Below, in pieces: positions 40,768 through 50,600 of a stretch of DNA of 62,220 bases; position 1 is the stretch's first letter, and every line of letters begins with the position of its first letter. The stretch lies in NCBI GenBank assembly GCA_900541685.1, contig UQKM01000015.1, forward strand, positions 1-62,220. The letters run 5' to 3'. The notes beneath the pieces were generated by a model, which saw only the letters and a program-made list of their open reading frames with translations, did no database searches and was not told the origin of the DNA. Source of the DNA: an uncultured Collinsella sp. Lineage in GTDB: Bacteria; Actinomycetota; Coriobacteriia; Coriobacteriales; Coriobacteriaceae. Both the position numbers and the translations under genes were made by a program.

Positions 40768-42945
40768 ATGTCCGAGCTGTGCTCCGTGCCGCGCGTCTCG
40801 GAGCGCCTTGCCCAGAGCAATGCGCTCGACGAGGATATCGCGCGACTCAAATATGTTTCGGGTAAACGTGAGGAGGCCCTTCGCCGTCTGGGAATTCGGA
40901 CGGTGGGGGACCTCCTTCTCCATATCCCTCATCGATACCTCGACTTTACCCGTTCTTGGTCTATCGAGATGGCACCCATCGGTACCGTGTGCACCATCAT
41001 CGCCACGGTCGACCGCATCGTCCAAAAGCAGCCGCGTCCGCGCATGCAGGTGACCGAGGTCTCACTCGTTGACGAGACGGGCGTGCTGCAGGTCGCCTTT
41101 TTCCGCCAGCCATGGATTGCCCAGCAGCTTAAGCAAGGCGACCGCCTGGCCGTGATGGGCAAGGTCGAGTTTACCTATGGTTTTAAGCAGATGGCCTCTC
41201 CGCATTTCGAAAAGCTCGAGGAGGGACGTGCCGCGGGAACTATCCTGCCGGTCCATTACGTGAGTGATGGCGTGAGCCAGGCGTGGATGCGCCGCATCGT
41301 TAGCGGCGCGCTCGAGGTCGTCGGCAATCCCTTTGATCCCATTCCGGCACCGCTGCGCGCAAAGCGGAAGCTCATGAGCAATGCCCGTGCTTTGCGCTCA
41401 ATCCATTTTCCCTCGAGTATGGCTGAGCGTGATATCGCGCGCGCACGGCTTGCCTACGAGGAGTGCCTCTATCTGCAGCTGGCGCTGCGTCTGCGCAACG
41501 ACGGCGGCCTGGTCGATGTGGTGCCCTATGCCCACACCGCGGGCGAGCACCTGGCCGTGCTCAAGCAAGCCCTGCCGTTTTCGCTGAGCGACGAGCAGGA
41601 AGCCGCGTTCCAGGATATCCTGCGCGATATGTGCGATGGCGGGCGCGTGATGAACCGCCTGCTGCTGGGTGACGTCGGTACCGGTAAGACCGCCGTTGCC
41701 GCCTGCGCGCTGGCTGTGGCTGCCGATAGCGGCACCCAGGCCTGCGTTATGGCGCCCACGGGCGTGCTGGCGCGCCAATATGCCGATAAGACCGGCCCTC
41801 TACTCTCGCAGGCCGGCATGTCCTGGGCGCTTCTTACGGGTGCCACGCCGGCCTCTGAGCGCGAGCAGATCCATGCCCAGCTGGAATCGGGCGAGCTTGA
41901 TGTACTCTTTGGAACCCACGCGGTCCTTTCGGATGACGTTACGTTCAAGCATCTGTCGCTCGTGGTCATCGATGAACAGCACCGGTTTGGCGTCGGCCAA
42001 CGCAACGCCCTGCGCGCGAAGGGCCCCGGTGCCGATCTGCTCGTTATGACGGCAACGCCCATCCCGCGTACGTTGGCGCTTTCGGTCTACGGCGATCTGG
42101 ACACGAGCATCATCCGCCATCGGCCCGTCCCTGGCGCTGGCGTGACGACACGCGTACTCACCGAGTCGAGCCGTGACCTCGCCCATGGAGCCATCCGCGA
42201 GGCGCATGAAAAGGGTCAGCAGGCCTACGTGATTTGCCCGCTCGTGGAGCCGAGTGACTCGGCCGATGAGCTGGAAGACGTGCCCGGTATCGCCCGCGAC
42301 GACGAGGGCCGCGTGACGGTCCCCGTGCCGCTGCACGATACGGCGACCGAGCTCGATCGCCTACGTCTGGTGTTGCCGGGTCTTGCCATCGAGCGCCTTC
42401 ACGGCCGCATGCCGGCGGGGGAGAAGGATCGCGTGATCGACGCCTTTAAGCGTGGCGAGATCGATGTGCTCGTCTCGACTACGGTGGTCGAGGTGGGCGT
42501 CGACGTGCCTAACGCCACCGTCATGGTCATCGAGAACGGCGAGCGCTTTGGTTTGGCTGCCCTGCACCAGCTGCGCGGTCGCGTGGGCCGCGGCAGTGTG
42601 TCGGGCACGTGCCTGGTCATGACACACTCCAAGGGCAACGGCGGCGCGTCGGCGGCGCAAGACCGTCTCCAGTCGCTCGAAAAAACTTCGGATGGCTTTA
42701 CGCTCGCCCAGATGGACCTGCGTCTGCGCCACGAGGGCGAAATCCTGGGGTACCGCCAGCATGGCGGTGTGACCCTGCGCTTTGTCGACCTGGATGCCGA
42801 CGAGGAGCTGATCGAGTGGGCCCATTTGGACGCGGTCGAGCTCTTGCGGTATGCTTGCACCCTTGACTCTGTGGCGACGCGCCCCCTGCGCGATGCGGTC
42901 GCCATGCGATATCGACACATTTTTAAGGAGGTCAGCGGAGGATGA
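40768..42945 (+). CDS. recG: ATP-dependent DNA helicase RecG
   Basis: A 725-residue helicase for rescue of stalled replication forks. An N-terminal wedge/OB domain (VGDLLLHIPHRYLDF near residue 46) is followed by LLGDVGTGKTAVA (Walker A, ~303), VVIDEQHRFGVGQR (DEQH box), TATPIPRTLALSVYGDLD and the C-terminal motor with LHGRMPAGEKDRVI and QLRGRVGRG. Full length. It starts 10 bp after fakA and overlaps rsmD by 4 bp. Confidence 0.96.
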   Translation: MSELCSVPRVSERLAQSNALDEDIARLKYVSGKREEALRRLGIRTVGDLLLHIPHRYLDFTRSWSIEMAPIGTVCTIIATVDRIVQKQPRPRMQVTEVSLVDETGVLQVAFFRQPWIAQQLKQGDRLAVMGKVEFTYGFKQMASPHFEKLEEGRAAGTILPVHYVSDGVSQAWMRRIVSGALEVVGNPFDPIPAPLRAKRKLMSNARALRSIHFPSSMAERDIARARLAYEECLYLQLALRLRNDGGLVDVVPYAHTAGEHLAVLKQALPFSLSDEQEAAFQDILRDMCDGGRVMNRLLLGDVGTGKTAVAACALAVAADSGTQACVMAPTGVLARQYADKTGPLLSQAGMSWALLTGATPASEREQIHAQLESGELDVLFGTHAVLSDDVTFKHLSLVVIDEQHRFGVGQRNALRAKGPGADLLVMTATPIPRTLALSVYGDLDTSIIRHRPVPGAGVTTRVLTESSRDLAHGAIREAHEKGQQAYVICPLVEPSDSADELEDVPGIARDDEGRVTVPVPLHDTATELDRLRLVLPGLAIERLHGRMPAGEKDRVIDAFKRGEIDVLVSTTVVEVGVDVPNATVMVIENGERFGLAALHQLRGRVGRGSVSGTCLVMTHSKGNGGASAAQDRLQSLEKTSDGFTLAQMDLRLRHEGEILGYRQHGGVTLRFVDLDADEELIEWAHLDAVELLRYACTLDSVATRPLRDAVAMRYRHIFKEVSGG

Positions 42946-43598
42946 GAATCATCGGCGGCGAATGGCGCGGTCGTAAGATCGAGGAGCCCCGTGGTCGCGA
43001 TGTCACCCGCCCCACGACCGATCGCGTGCGCGAGGCATGCGCATCAATGGTCATGTCGGCATTCGACTTCGATCTTGACGGGGTTCGCGTTCTGGACGCC
43101 TTTGGCGGCTCCGGTGCCTTAGGGTTAGAGATGCTCTCTCGTGGGGCCCGCTCGCTCACGACGTTCGAGATTGATCGGAATGCCGCGCGGCTCATTACCA
43201 AGAATATCGAGTCGCTCTGCCGTGACCGTGCGCGTTGGCGCGTGGTCACGGGCGACATGCTGGCGAGTGCCTCGCGCGGTCGTGTACCGGGCGGCCCCTT
43301 TGATCTGGTCCTGCTCGACCCGCCCTATGCTTTTGGTGCCGAGCCGGTCGAGGAACTGCTGCAGAATCTGGCCCAGCAGGGTCTGCTTGCACCTGGCGCT
43401 TATGCCCTGTTTGAGCATGCCTCCGCCGATGCGGGCGCGCATCCGGCAGGCTTTGAGACTGTACGTGAGAAGCGCTACGGCATCACCTCGGTCGATCTGC
43501 TTCGTTGGGTCGGCTATGACGATGGCGAGGGTGATAGCGCCGGCACCGATGCTGACAACAACGATGCCACGACGTTTCAGGAGGACGCCCATGAGTGA
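42942..43598 (+). CDS. rsmD: 16S rRNA (guanine-966-N2)-methyltransferase
   Basis: A 218-residue protein starting MRIIGGEWRGRKIEEPRG, then RPTTDRVREA, the SAM-binding LDAFGGSGALGLEMLSRGA (~45-63) and the catalytic DLVLLDPPYAF (NPPY-type, ~121-131). The last ~25 residues are an acidic low-complexity tail. It overlaps recG (ATGA) and coaD (8 bp). Confidence 0.92.
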   Translation: MRIIGGEWRGRKIEEPRGRDVTRPTTDRVREACASMVMSAFDFDLDGVRVLDAFGGSGALGLEMLSRGARSLTTFEIDRNAARLITKNIESLCRDRARWRVVTGDMLASASRGRVPGGPFDLVLLDPPYAFGAEPVEELLQNLAQQGLLAPGAYALFEHASADAGAHPAGFETVREKRYGITSVDLLRWVGYDDGEGDSAGTDADNNDATTFQEDAHE

Positions 43599-44088
43599 CA
43601 CCATTAACCGCGTCATCGTTCCGGGCACCTTCGATCCCATCACGTTTGGCCATATCGATGTGATTCGCCGCGCCCGCCGCATCTTTCCCAGCGTGATCGT
43701 CGCTGTTGCCGAGTCGCAGGGTAAAAACGGTGTGGGCACCACGTTTATGCTCGATGAGCGCGTGGCGCTGGCCCGCGAGGCGCTCGGCGATATCGACGGC
43801 GTCGAGGTCCTGCCCTTCACCGGCCTCTTGGTCGACTTCGCTCGCGAGCAGGGGGCGGGGGCCGTGGTCAAGGGCCTGCGCGCCATGACCGACTTTGAGT
43901 ACGAGCTGCAGCAGGCAGATCTCAACTATCGCTTGGATAGCGAGCTGGAGTCCATCTTTGTCATGAGTGCGCCGCAGTACGGCTATATCTCGAGCTCGGT
44001 CGTTCGCCAGATCGCCTCGCTCGGCAGCGATGTATCGACGTTTGTCCCGTCCAACGTGGTCGAAGCGCTCAAACATCGCTTTTCGTGA
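43591..44088 (+). CDS. coaD: Phosphopantetheine adenylyltransferase
   Basis: A 165-residue enzyme of coenzyme A synthesis. ATG 43591 follows GGAGGAC. VPGTFDPITFGHIDVIRRA is the nucleotidyltransferase TxGH-type motif, GLRAMTDFEYELQQADLN the conserved middle, and YGYISSSVVRQIASLGSDVS the ISSTxVR-type motif near 125. The order rsmD-coaD is widely conserved. It supplies CoA, whose phosphopantetheine arm also modifies the ACP encoded downstream. Confidence 0.95.
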   Translation: MSDTINRVIVPGTFDPITFGHIDVIRRARRIFPSVIVAVAESQGKNGVGTTFMLDERVALAREALGDIDGVEVLPFTGLLVDFAREQGAGAVVKGLRAMTDFEYELQQADLNYRLDSELESIFVMSAPQYGYISSSVVRQIASLGSDVSTFVPSNVVEALKHRFS

Positions 44089-44156
44089 CGTTTCTTATTG
44101 CCTGGTGGCATGTGGTAAACTAGCACGATGATATGTTACCTATGAAAGGAGACCGG

Positions 44157-44654
44157 ATGCCGGGCGAGAATTTTCCTGGCGATAGGATCGTCAGCTTGGT
44201 CGATGAGCTCGAAGGGCTGATCGAGGAAGCCAAGCCGCCTTTCGGCAAGAACGCTCAGTTCAAGGTCATCGACGCCGACGTGTTCTTCAACATCCTCGAC
44301 GAGATCCGCATGAGCTATCCCGAGGAGTGGCAGAAGTCCCGCCGTATCCTTAAGGAGCGCGAGGAGCTTATGGCTTCCGCCGCCGCCCAGGCCGATTCCA
44401 TCATCGCCGACGCTCAGCAGCAGGCCCTCACCATTGCCGGTGAGCAGGAGATCGTTCGCTTAGCGCAGCAGCAGGCCGACGACATCCGTGATCGTGCCCA
44501 GCAGTACGAGCGCGAGACGCGTTATGCTGCCGAGGACTACGCAGAGCAGGTCTTTACGCACCTGGAGGAGAACCTTAAGAGCCTGACCGGCACCGTTACC
44601 CGTTGCCGTCAGCAGCTTAACGAGGGTGCCGCCCAACAGAATGGTCAGTGGTAA
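44157..44654 (+). CDS. Coiled-coil protein, DivIVA- or ATPase-b-like
   Basis: A 165-residue protein. ATG 44157 follows AAAGGAGA. Residues 1-~60 form a small domain (RIVSLVDELEGLIEEAKPPF, VIDADVFFNILDEIRMSYPE). Residues ~65-150 are a continuous Ala/Gln/Glu-rich coiled coil. It occupies the place of a conserved actinobacterial coiled-coil protein between coaD and the yceD-rpmF pair, likely tied to cell-envelope growth. No catalytic motif. Its stop overlaps the next start (TAATG). Confidence 0.7.
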   Translation: MPGENFPGDRIVSLVDELEGLIEEAKPPFGKNAQFKVIDADVFFNILDEIRMSYPEEWQKSRRILKEREELMASAAAQADSIIADAQQQALTIAGEQEIVRLAQQQADDIRDRAQQYERETRYAAEDYAEQVFTHLEENLKSLTGTVTRCRQQLNEGAAQQNGQW

Positions 44655-45208
44655 TGGCTGAGTTCCCGAGCGTTACCGTCGATCTTTCCGAGCAGCTCGA
44701 GTTTCCCGGAGATTCGTATCCGCTGACCGGTAAGGTCGATGTCGCCACCTACACGGTTGGCGAGAAGGAGTACCAGCTACAGGACGGCATCGACTACGAC
44801 GTTGTCTTTACCAACGCCGGTACTGGTGTCTTGCTCACGGGCATGGTCCGCGCGCACGCCACCGGCGAGTGCGACCGTTGCTTGGAGCCCGCTTCGTTTG
44901 ATATCGCCGGCGAGATCGAGGAGTTCTACCTCTTTGAGGAGCCCGAGGATCCCGAGGCCTACGAGGACGGCTACGAGCTCCTGGGTGAGGACCGTATCGT
45001 CGATCTGGGTGAGCCCATCAATGACGCGGTCGTTATGGACACGCCGTTTGTGGTGCTCTGCAAGCCCGATTGCCGTGGTCTGTGCCCCACATGCGGTTGC
45101 AATCTCAACGTCGAGCAATGCGATTGCGCCGCCCAGGCAGAGGCAGAATGGGCCGCTGCCACGGAAAATCCATTTGCAGCATTGAAGAATCTCAAGCTCG
45201 ATGAGTAA
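44654..45208 (+). CDS. yceD: YceD/DUF177 family protein
   Basis: A 184-residue protein translationally coupled to the previous gene. It carries GECDRCLEPASFDIAGEIEE (~71-90) and CKPDCRGLCPTCGCNLN (~135-151), a Cys-rich block likely to bind zinc. DUF177 proteins are linked to 23S rRNA/50S assembly and almost always precede rpmF, as here. The middle is strongly acidic. Confidence 0.9.
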   Translation: MAEFPSVTVDLSEQLEFPGDSYPLTGKVDVATYTVGEKEYQLQDGIDYDVVFTNAGTGVLLTGMVRAHATGECDRCLEPASFDIAGEIEEFYLFEEPEDPEAYEDGYELLGEDRIVDLGEPINDAVVMDTPFVVLCKPDCRGLCPTCGCNLNVEQCDCAAQAEAEWAAATENPFAALKNLKLDE

Positions 45209-45272
45209 AACTGTGGTAGTATCGTTACTTGCGCGTAATCGCCACACTGGATAGTTCATAAGGAAGGTCACT

Positions 45273-45452
45273 ATGCCCGTACCTAAACAAAAGCAGGGTC
45301 GTATCCGCACTCACACCCGTCGTTCCGCCAACATGAAGATCTCGGCTGCGGCTCAGTCCACGTGCCCCCGTTGCGGCGCTGTCAAGCTTCCGCACCACGT
45401 GTGCCCCAGCTGCGGTTTCTACAAGGACCGCGAGGTTATCGTTACCGAGTAA
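45273..45452 (+). CDS. rpmF: 50S ribosomal protein L32
   Basis: A 59-residue protein: MPVPKQKQGRIRTHTRRSAN, then CPRCG and CPSCG forming the zinc ribbon, then FYKDREVI. Both Cys pairs are kept, so this is the zinc-binding (C+) form. AGGAAGG precedes ATG 45273. Placed between yceD and plsX as in most bacteria. A terminator follows. Confidence 0.96.
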   Translation: MPVPKQKQGRIRTHTRRSANMKISAAAQSTCPRCGAVKLPHHVCPSCGFYKDREVIVTE

Positions 45453-45492
45453 CGGTATACTCTGGATGCGATGCCGTTCCAAATGGAACCAC

Positions 45493-45523
45493 AATGGCCG
45501 GCTCAATGAGTCGGCCATTTTTG
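45493..45523 (+). terminator. Terminator between rpmF and plsX
   Basis: AATGGCCG (45493-45500) and CGGCCATT (45512-45519), followed by TTTTG. It may only partly stop transcription into plsX. Confidence 0.75.
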
Positions 45524-45539
45524 TATAAGGAGCATGTTT

Positions 45540-46559
45540 ATGAGTAACGTTCGCGTTTGTGTAGACGTTGTGGGCGGAGACGAGAAACCTCAGGTTGTTC
45601 TCGATGGTATCGAGGCTGCGCTTGCCGCCGATCCCGATATCGAGGTCTTGGCAGCTGGCCCCGCCGAAATCGTCAATCCCTTTGCAGCTTCCCATGCACG
45701 TGTTGAGGCCCTTGAGGCACCCGACGTTATCGCCATGGATGACGATCCCATTCGCGCCGTGATGACCAAACGCAAGTCCTCGATCGTGCTGTCGTGCCGC
45801 GCCATCAAGAAGGGCAATGCTGACGCGTTCTTTTCTGCCGGCTCGACCGGTGCCATGACCGCTGCCGCCACCGCCTATGTGACGCCGTTTAGGTATCAGG
45901 CCGAAGGCAAGAAGCAGCCGGTGCGCCCCTGTCTGACCAATGCGCTGCCCAATCGCGCCGGCGGTCTGACGGTCCTGTGCGATATGGGCGCCAACCCCGA
46001 TGTCGAGGTCGATGACATGGTGCGTTTTGCTCAGATGGGTAGTGCCTATGCCCGCGTTGTCCTGGGCATTGAGCATCCCCGCGTGGGCCTGCTTGCCAAC
46101 GGCACCGAGGACGAGAAAGGTTCCAACTTTACCAAGGCCTGCTTCCCGGCCATGAAAGCCGCCGTTCCCGGCTTTGTTGGCAACTGTGAGGGAACGGACA
46201 TCACCTCCGGTAACTTCGATGTCGTCGTTGCCGATGGCATGTCGGGCAATATTGCGCTCAAGGCCACTGAGGGCGCTGCCAAGTTTTTGCTGCAGGAGCT
46301 CAAGGGCGTCTTTATGTCTTCGCTTGGCACCAAGATCGCCGCGCTGCTCATTAAAAAGCAGATGCGCGAGATAAAGGCCAAGCTTTCGGGCGACGCCAAG
46401 GGCGGCGCGATTCTTTTGGGCTTGCGCGGCGTGGTCCTGATCGGCCATGGCGCCACCTCGGTCGAGGCTGTTAAAAACGGTACGCTCGCGGCGGCCGAAG
46501 CCGTGCGCGCCGGGCTGGTCGAGAACGTCGCCAACTCTATGGACGGTATCGTTTTATAA
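45540..46559 (+). CDS. plsX: Phosphate acyltransferase PlsX
   Basis: A 339-residue enzyme that makes acyl-phosphate from acyl-ACP for phospholipid synthesis. ATG 45540 is chosen over ATG 45534 because AAGGAG (45527-45532) is then 7 nt away. Motifs: VCVDVVGGDEKPQ at the N-terminus (DxxGGD-type), SAGSTGAMTAAAT near 100, VLCDMGANPDVEVDDMVRFA and GLLANGTEDEKGS. The product feeds PlsY/PlsC; the upstream fakA and downstream acpP genes fit the same pathway. Confidence 0.94.
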   Translation: MSNVRVCVDVVGGDEKPQVVLDGIEAALAADPDIEVLAAGPAEIVNPFAASHARVEALEAPDVIAMDDDPIRAVMTKRKSSIVLSCRAIKKGNADAFFSAGSTGAMTAAATAYVTPFRYQAEGKKQPVRPCLTNALPNRAGGLTVLCDMGANPDVEVDDMVRFAQMGSAYARVVLGIEHPRVGLLANGTEDEKGSNFTKACFPAMKAAVPGFVGNCEGTDITSGNFDVVVADGMSGNIALKATEGAAKFLLQELKGVFMSSLGTKIAALLIKKQMREIKAKLSGDAKGGAILLGLRGVVLIGHGATSVEAVKNGTLAAAEAVRAGLVENVANSMDGIVL

Positions 46560-46615
46560 CAGCGGCGTTATGCGTCTCGGGGCGTGCGTCGTGGGGTAGA
46601 ATCAGAACCGCGTCT

Positions 46616-46637
46616 TGGTACCGCCCGGGCGGTACCA
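46616..46637 (+). terminator. Perfect 22-bp palindrome between plsX and acpP
   Basis: TGGTACCGCCC is followed directly by its complement GGGCGGTACCA, then TTCTTTTGG. As RNA it would fold with a small CCGG-type loop. It is probably a terminator or attenuator inside the lipid operon; a protein-binding palindrome is also possible. Confidence 0.55.
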
Positions 46638-46673
46638 TTCTTTTGGTATTCATGCACTATGAGAGGAAGCGCT

Positions 46674-46916
46674 ATGGACCGCTCCGAAATCTTCGACAAG
46701 ATCGCCGAGGTCGCTGCTGACGTTCTGGGCGTCGATGTTGCCGAAATTAGCGATGAGACCACCTTTGACGACCTCGATGCCAACTCGCTCGAGCGCCTGC
46801 AGCTGGTTACGGCTATCGAGGACGAGTTCAACCTCGAGATCGATGACGAGACCCTGCTCTCGCTCAACTCTGTCGCCGACGCCGTCGACGCCATCGAAAA
46901 CGCCAGGGAGGCCTAG
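46674..46916 (+). CDS. acpP: Acyl carrier protein
   Basis: An 80-residue acidic protein. ATG 46674 follows GAGAGGAAG. The attachment motif reads DDLDANSLERLQLVTAIEDE, with the modified Ser in NSL in place of the usual DSL. The rest (VADVLGVDVAEISDETTF and ETLLSLNSVADAVDAI) is normal. The carrier serves fatty acid synthesis and, through PlsX, phospholipid synthesis. rnc begins 3 bp downstream. Confidence 0.93.
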   Translation: MDRSEIFDKIAEVAADVLGVDVAEISDETTFDDLDANSLERLQLVTAIEDEFNLEIDDETLLSLNSVADAVDAIENAREA

Positions 46917-46919
46917 GTC

Positions 46920-47645
46920 TTGGCTTTGTCTGAACGACTTACGCGCGCCCAGGAAATTCTGGGCCACGAGTTCAATAATAAGGTGCTGCTGCGCGCGGCC
47001 CTTACGCATCCCTCGGCAGTCGAAGGCCAGCCGGTTTCTGCCAGCTATGAGCGCCTTGAGTTCTTGGGCGATTCCATTTTGGGCGCCGTGGTCGCACGCT
47101 CCCTGTTTGAGTCCTATCCGGAGTTTGACGAGGGCAAGCTCACACGCCTGAAGGTGTCGCTTGTCTCGGGCGCCACGTTGTCGGAAGTGTCCCACGAGCT
47201 GGGCATCGACGACATCATCATCTTTGGTGCCTCCGAGACCGGTACCGGTGCGCGCGGCCTGCATTCGGCGCTCGAGAACGTCTACGAGTCGCTCGTGGGC
47301 GCACTGTACCTGGATGCCGGCTGGGATGCCGCAGCGGAGTTTATCCATCGTACGCTTAAGCCGCATTTGGCTTCCGAGCGTGCCGAGCACCCCGCGAACC
47401 CCAAGTCGTTTTTGCAGGAGTGCGTGCAAGCCGACGGTCACGAACCCCCGGCTTACAAGCTTGTTGGCTCCGAGGGCCCGGCGCATGCGCCCACCTTTAC
47501 CGCCGTGGTTTTGATCGATGGTATTCGCCAGGGTCGCGGCTCCGGCTCTTCAAAGAAGGAAGCCGAGGGAGCCGCCGCGCTCGAAGCGCTCGACCGCATG
47601 GGTTACACCACCAACGGCGTGATTCTGAACAAGAAGCACGTGTAA
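46920..47645 (+). CDS. rnc: Ribonuclease III
   Basis: A 241-residue protein with a TTG start; its RBS (AGGGAGG) lies inside the end of acpP. The RNase III domain shows the signature ERLEFLGDSILGAVV near residue 42 and LENVYESLVGALYLDAGW with the second acidic pair. The double-stranded RNA-binding domain (~160-230) has PKSFLQECVQADGH and GSGSSKKEAEGAAA. It processes rRNA and structured mRNA. The order acpP-rnc-smc-ftsY-ffh is widespread in Gram-positives. Confidence 0.95.
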   Translation: MALSERLTRAQEILGHEFNNKVLLRAALTHPSAVEGQPVSASYERLEFLGDSILGAVVARSLFESYPEFDEGKLTRLKVSLVSGATLSEVSHELGIDDIIIFGASETGTGARGLHSALENVYESLVGALYLDAGWDAAAEFIHRTLKPHLASERAEHPANPKSFLQECVQADGHEPPAYKLVGSEGPAHAPTFTAVVLIDGIRQGRGSGSSKKEAEGAAALEALDRMGYTTNGVILNKKHV

Positions 47646-47655
47646 GCGAGGAACC

Positions 47656-50600
47656 GTGTATCTCAAGTCCCTCACGCTCAAAGGGTTCAAGTCGTTTGCC
47701 GACCGCGCCCATATGACGTTTGAGCCGGGCCTGACCGTCATCGTCGGTCCCAACGGCTCGGGAAAATCGAACATCTCCGACTCGATTCTGTGGGTCCTGG
47801 GCGAGCAGAGCGCCAAGCAGCTGCGCGGCCAGGCCATGGAGGATGTTATCTTCTCGGGCTCGTCGGCGCGCAAGCCGGTGGGTGTTGCCGAGGTCACGCT
47901 GGTGCTCGATAACTCGGACCATATGCTGCCTGTCGATTTTGACGAAGTCGCCATCACCCGTCGCATGTACCGCTCGGGCGAAAGCGAGTACCTCATCAAC
48001 TCGAGTCCGTGCCGCCTGATGGACATTCAAGACATCCTGCACGATTCGGGCCTGGGCAAGGATACGCATTCCATCATCAGCCAGGGCAAGCTCGACGCCA
48101 TTTTGCAGAGCCGCCCGGAGGAGCGCCGCGCCCTTATCGAGGAGGCCGCCGGCATCTCCAAGCACAAGCGCCGCAAGGAGCGTGCGCTCAAAAAAATTAA
48201 GTCGATGGACGAGCACCTGATGCGTGCCCGCGACATCAATAAGGAGATCGCCCGTCAGCTGCGACCGCTGGAGCGTCAGGTCGATCGCGCGCGCAAGTAC
48301 AAAGAGCTGTCCTCGCGCGCGAACGAGCTTACGCAGATGCTGGCCGTCGACGAGCTGCGTTCGCTGCAGTCGCAGTGGAACGACCTGGAGAGCCGCTCCA
48401 AGGAAGGTGCCGCCGAGCTTGAGCTTGCGCAGTACCGCTTGGGCGAAAAGGAGCGCGAGCTCGAGAAGCTCCAGGTCATGCTCGAGGAAAAGGGCCTGTT
48501 TGTGGGCGACCTGGGCGAGCAGCGCCGTCATATGCAAGATGTGGTCGGCCGCATTAACTCCGACATGCGCCTGCTCGAGGAAAAGGGCCACAACATGGTG
48601 TCGCGCCTGTCCGACATGCGCGGCCAGATCTCGAGCTCCGAGCATCAGCGTCGTCGCGTGGTCGAGGAGCTCGAGGACGCGCGCGCCCAGCTTGAGGAAG
48701 TGACCGGCGCGCACATGCAGGCCCAGGAGGACGTTGACGCCGCCGGTCCTGCCGCTGCTGAGCTCCACGAGCGTCGCGTGACGCTCGACAATCAGATTTC
48801 GCAGCTTACGCGTGAACAGCGTGATGTGCAGCGCGTGGCCGATAACGCCGCGCTCGAGCTCGCTAAGGTGAAGGATTCCTTGAGCAATGCCGAGGTCGAG
48901 GACAACATGTATGCCTCGCGCCTGGAGCAGATTGACGAGCAGCTCGAGGAGGTCACGGCCTCGCTCGAGAGCCGTCGCGACCGCGCCGAGGAGCTTGAGG
49001 GCGCTCTTGAGGAAGCGCGCCAGGCTCAGGTCGATGCGCGTGAGGCCACCGAGGCGGCACGCGCGGCCCTGAAGGACCTGCGTGCCCGCGAGAGCGAGGC
49101 GCGCAACAAGTTATCCGAGGTGCGCTCGGAGCTTGCCAGCCAAAAGAAACTCGATGCCCGCATGGCCGACAGCTCGCCGCTCGTGAGCCGTCTGGTGGGC
49201 GCGCTCGGCGACGATGTCTTGGGCCGTCTGGGTGACGTGCTCGAGGCCCCGCGCGAGCTTGAGGGCCTGGTTGAGCAATTGCTCGCCGGCGATATCGATG
49301 CGCTGCTGTTTGACGATACGTCCTCGCTTGAGCGTGCCGGTCGTGCCGCTCTGGACCAGAAGAAGGCCTCGGGTGAGGCGCTGCTGGTGGCGCGCGGCGT
49401 GAGCGGCTCTGCTGCCGCCGAGGGCGCTGCCGGTTCGCGTCTGGTCGATCGCCTTTCCGTGCGTGCCGGTTATGGCCCGATTGTCGAGGCGCTGCTTGGC
49501 GGCTATTACGTGGTCGATGACTTGGCTGCCGCGTTGGCCGCGCCGGTCGTTGACGGCGTGACTTACGTGACCCCCGATGGCGCCCGCGTCGCCTGCGGCG
49601 GCCTGGTGCGCGTGGGCCTCGATGCCGGCGAGGCGTCGGGTGCCTTGGAGCGCAAGCGCCGTATCCGCGAGCTGGAGGGGCTTGAGCCCGATTTGGCCGC
49701 TGTGTTTGAACATGTGTCAGGCCAGCTCGTTGAGGCTAATGCGGCCGTTGAGGAAGCGCGTGCCGCCGAGGGCGATGCCGCCGGCGAGATTGCCCGTCTT
49801 GAGGGCGAGCGCCGCTCGCTGCTTTCCGAGATCGGCCGCCTGGAGCAAAGCGCCAACAATGCCGAGGTCGAGCGCGTGCGTATCTCCAAGCGCCGCGAGC
49901 AGGCCGCCGAGACCGTTCGCGCTGCGCGTCCGCGCGTTGACGAGCTCACCCGTTCGCGCGACGAGGCCCGTGCGCAGACAAGCGATTTGGGCTTGCAGAT
50001 TGCCGAGGCCAACGACGAACTCGATCGCGTGCGCCGTGACGATTCCGAGGCTGCCGGCAAGCTCGCCGATGCCAAGGTGCGCCTGGCCCAGACGAGCGAG
50101 CGCCTGCGTTCGCTGAAGGGCCGTGTGCCCGATCTGGAGCATCGCCTGGAGGGCATCGACCGCCGTATCCGCGGAACACGCCAGGCCTCGCGCTCGCTCG
50201 AATTGCTGCGCCTGCGCGTCGATCCCATGCACGAGCGCTATTCGGCCCTGCTGGAGCGCGCGTCGGATTGGGCCGTGCGTCTGCGTGACCAGGCAACGCT
50301 TGAGGAGGCGGACTCCGCTTCGCTCAAGAAGACCATCGAGGATGCCAAGACAGAGGTTGCCCGCGCTAAGGAGCGGGTCGACACCGCCTCCACCACGCAA
50401 AATGAGTTCAAGGTCGCGCACGGCAAGCTCGAGGTGCAGGTAGAGGCCGCCATTAAGGCCATTACCGCCGATGGCACCACGGTGCTCGAGGAAGCGCTCA
50501 TGCTTCCTGCTCCCACCGACCGAGATGCCGCCGAGCGTGAGCTTAACCAGCTCGTGCGCCAGATCAACAACCTGGGCCCTGTGAACCAGGTTGCCATGGA

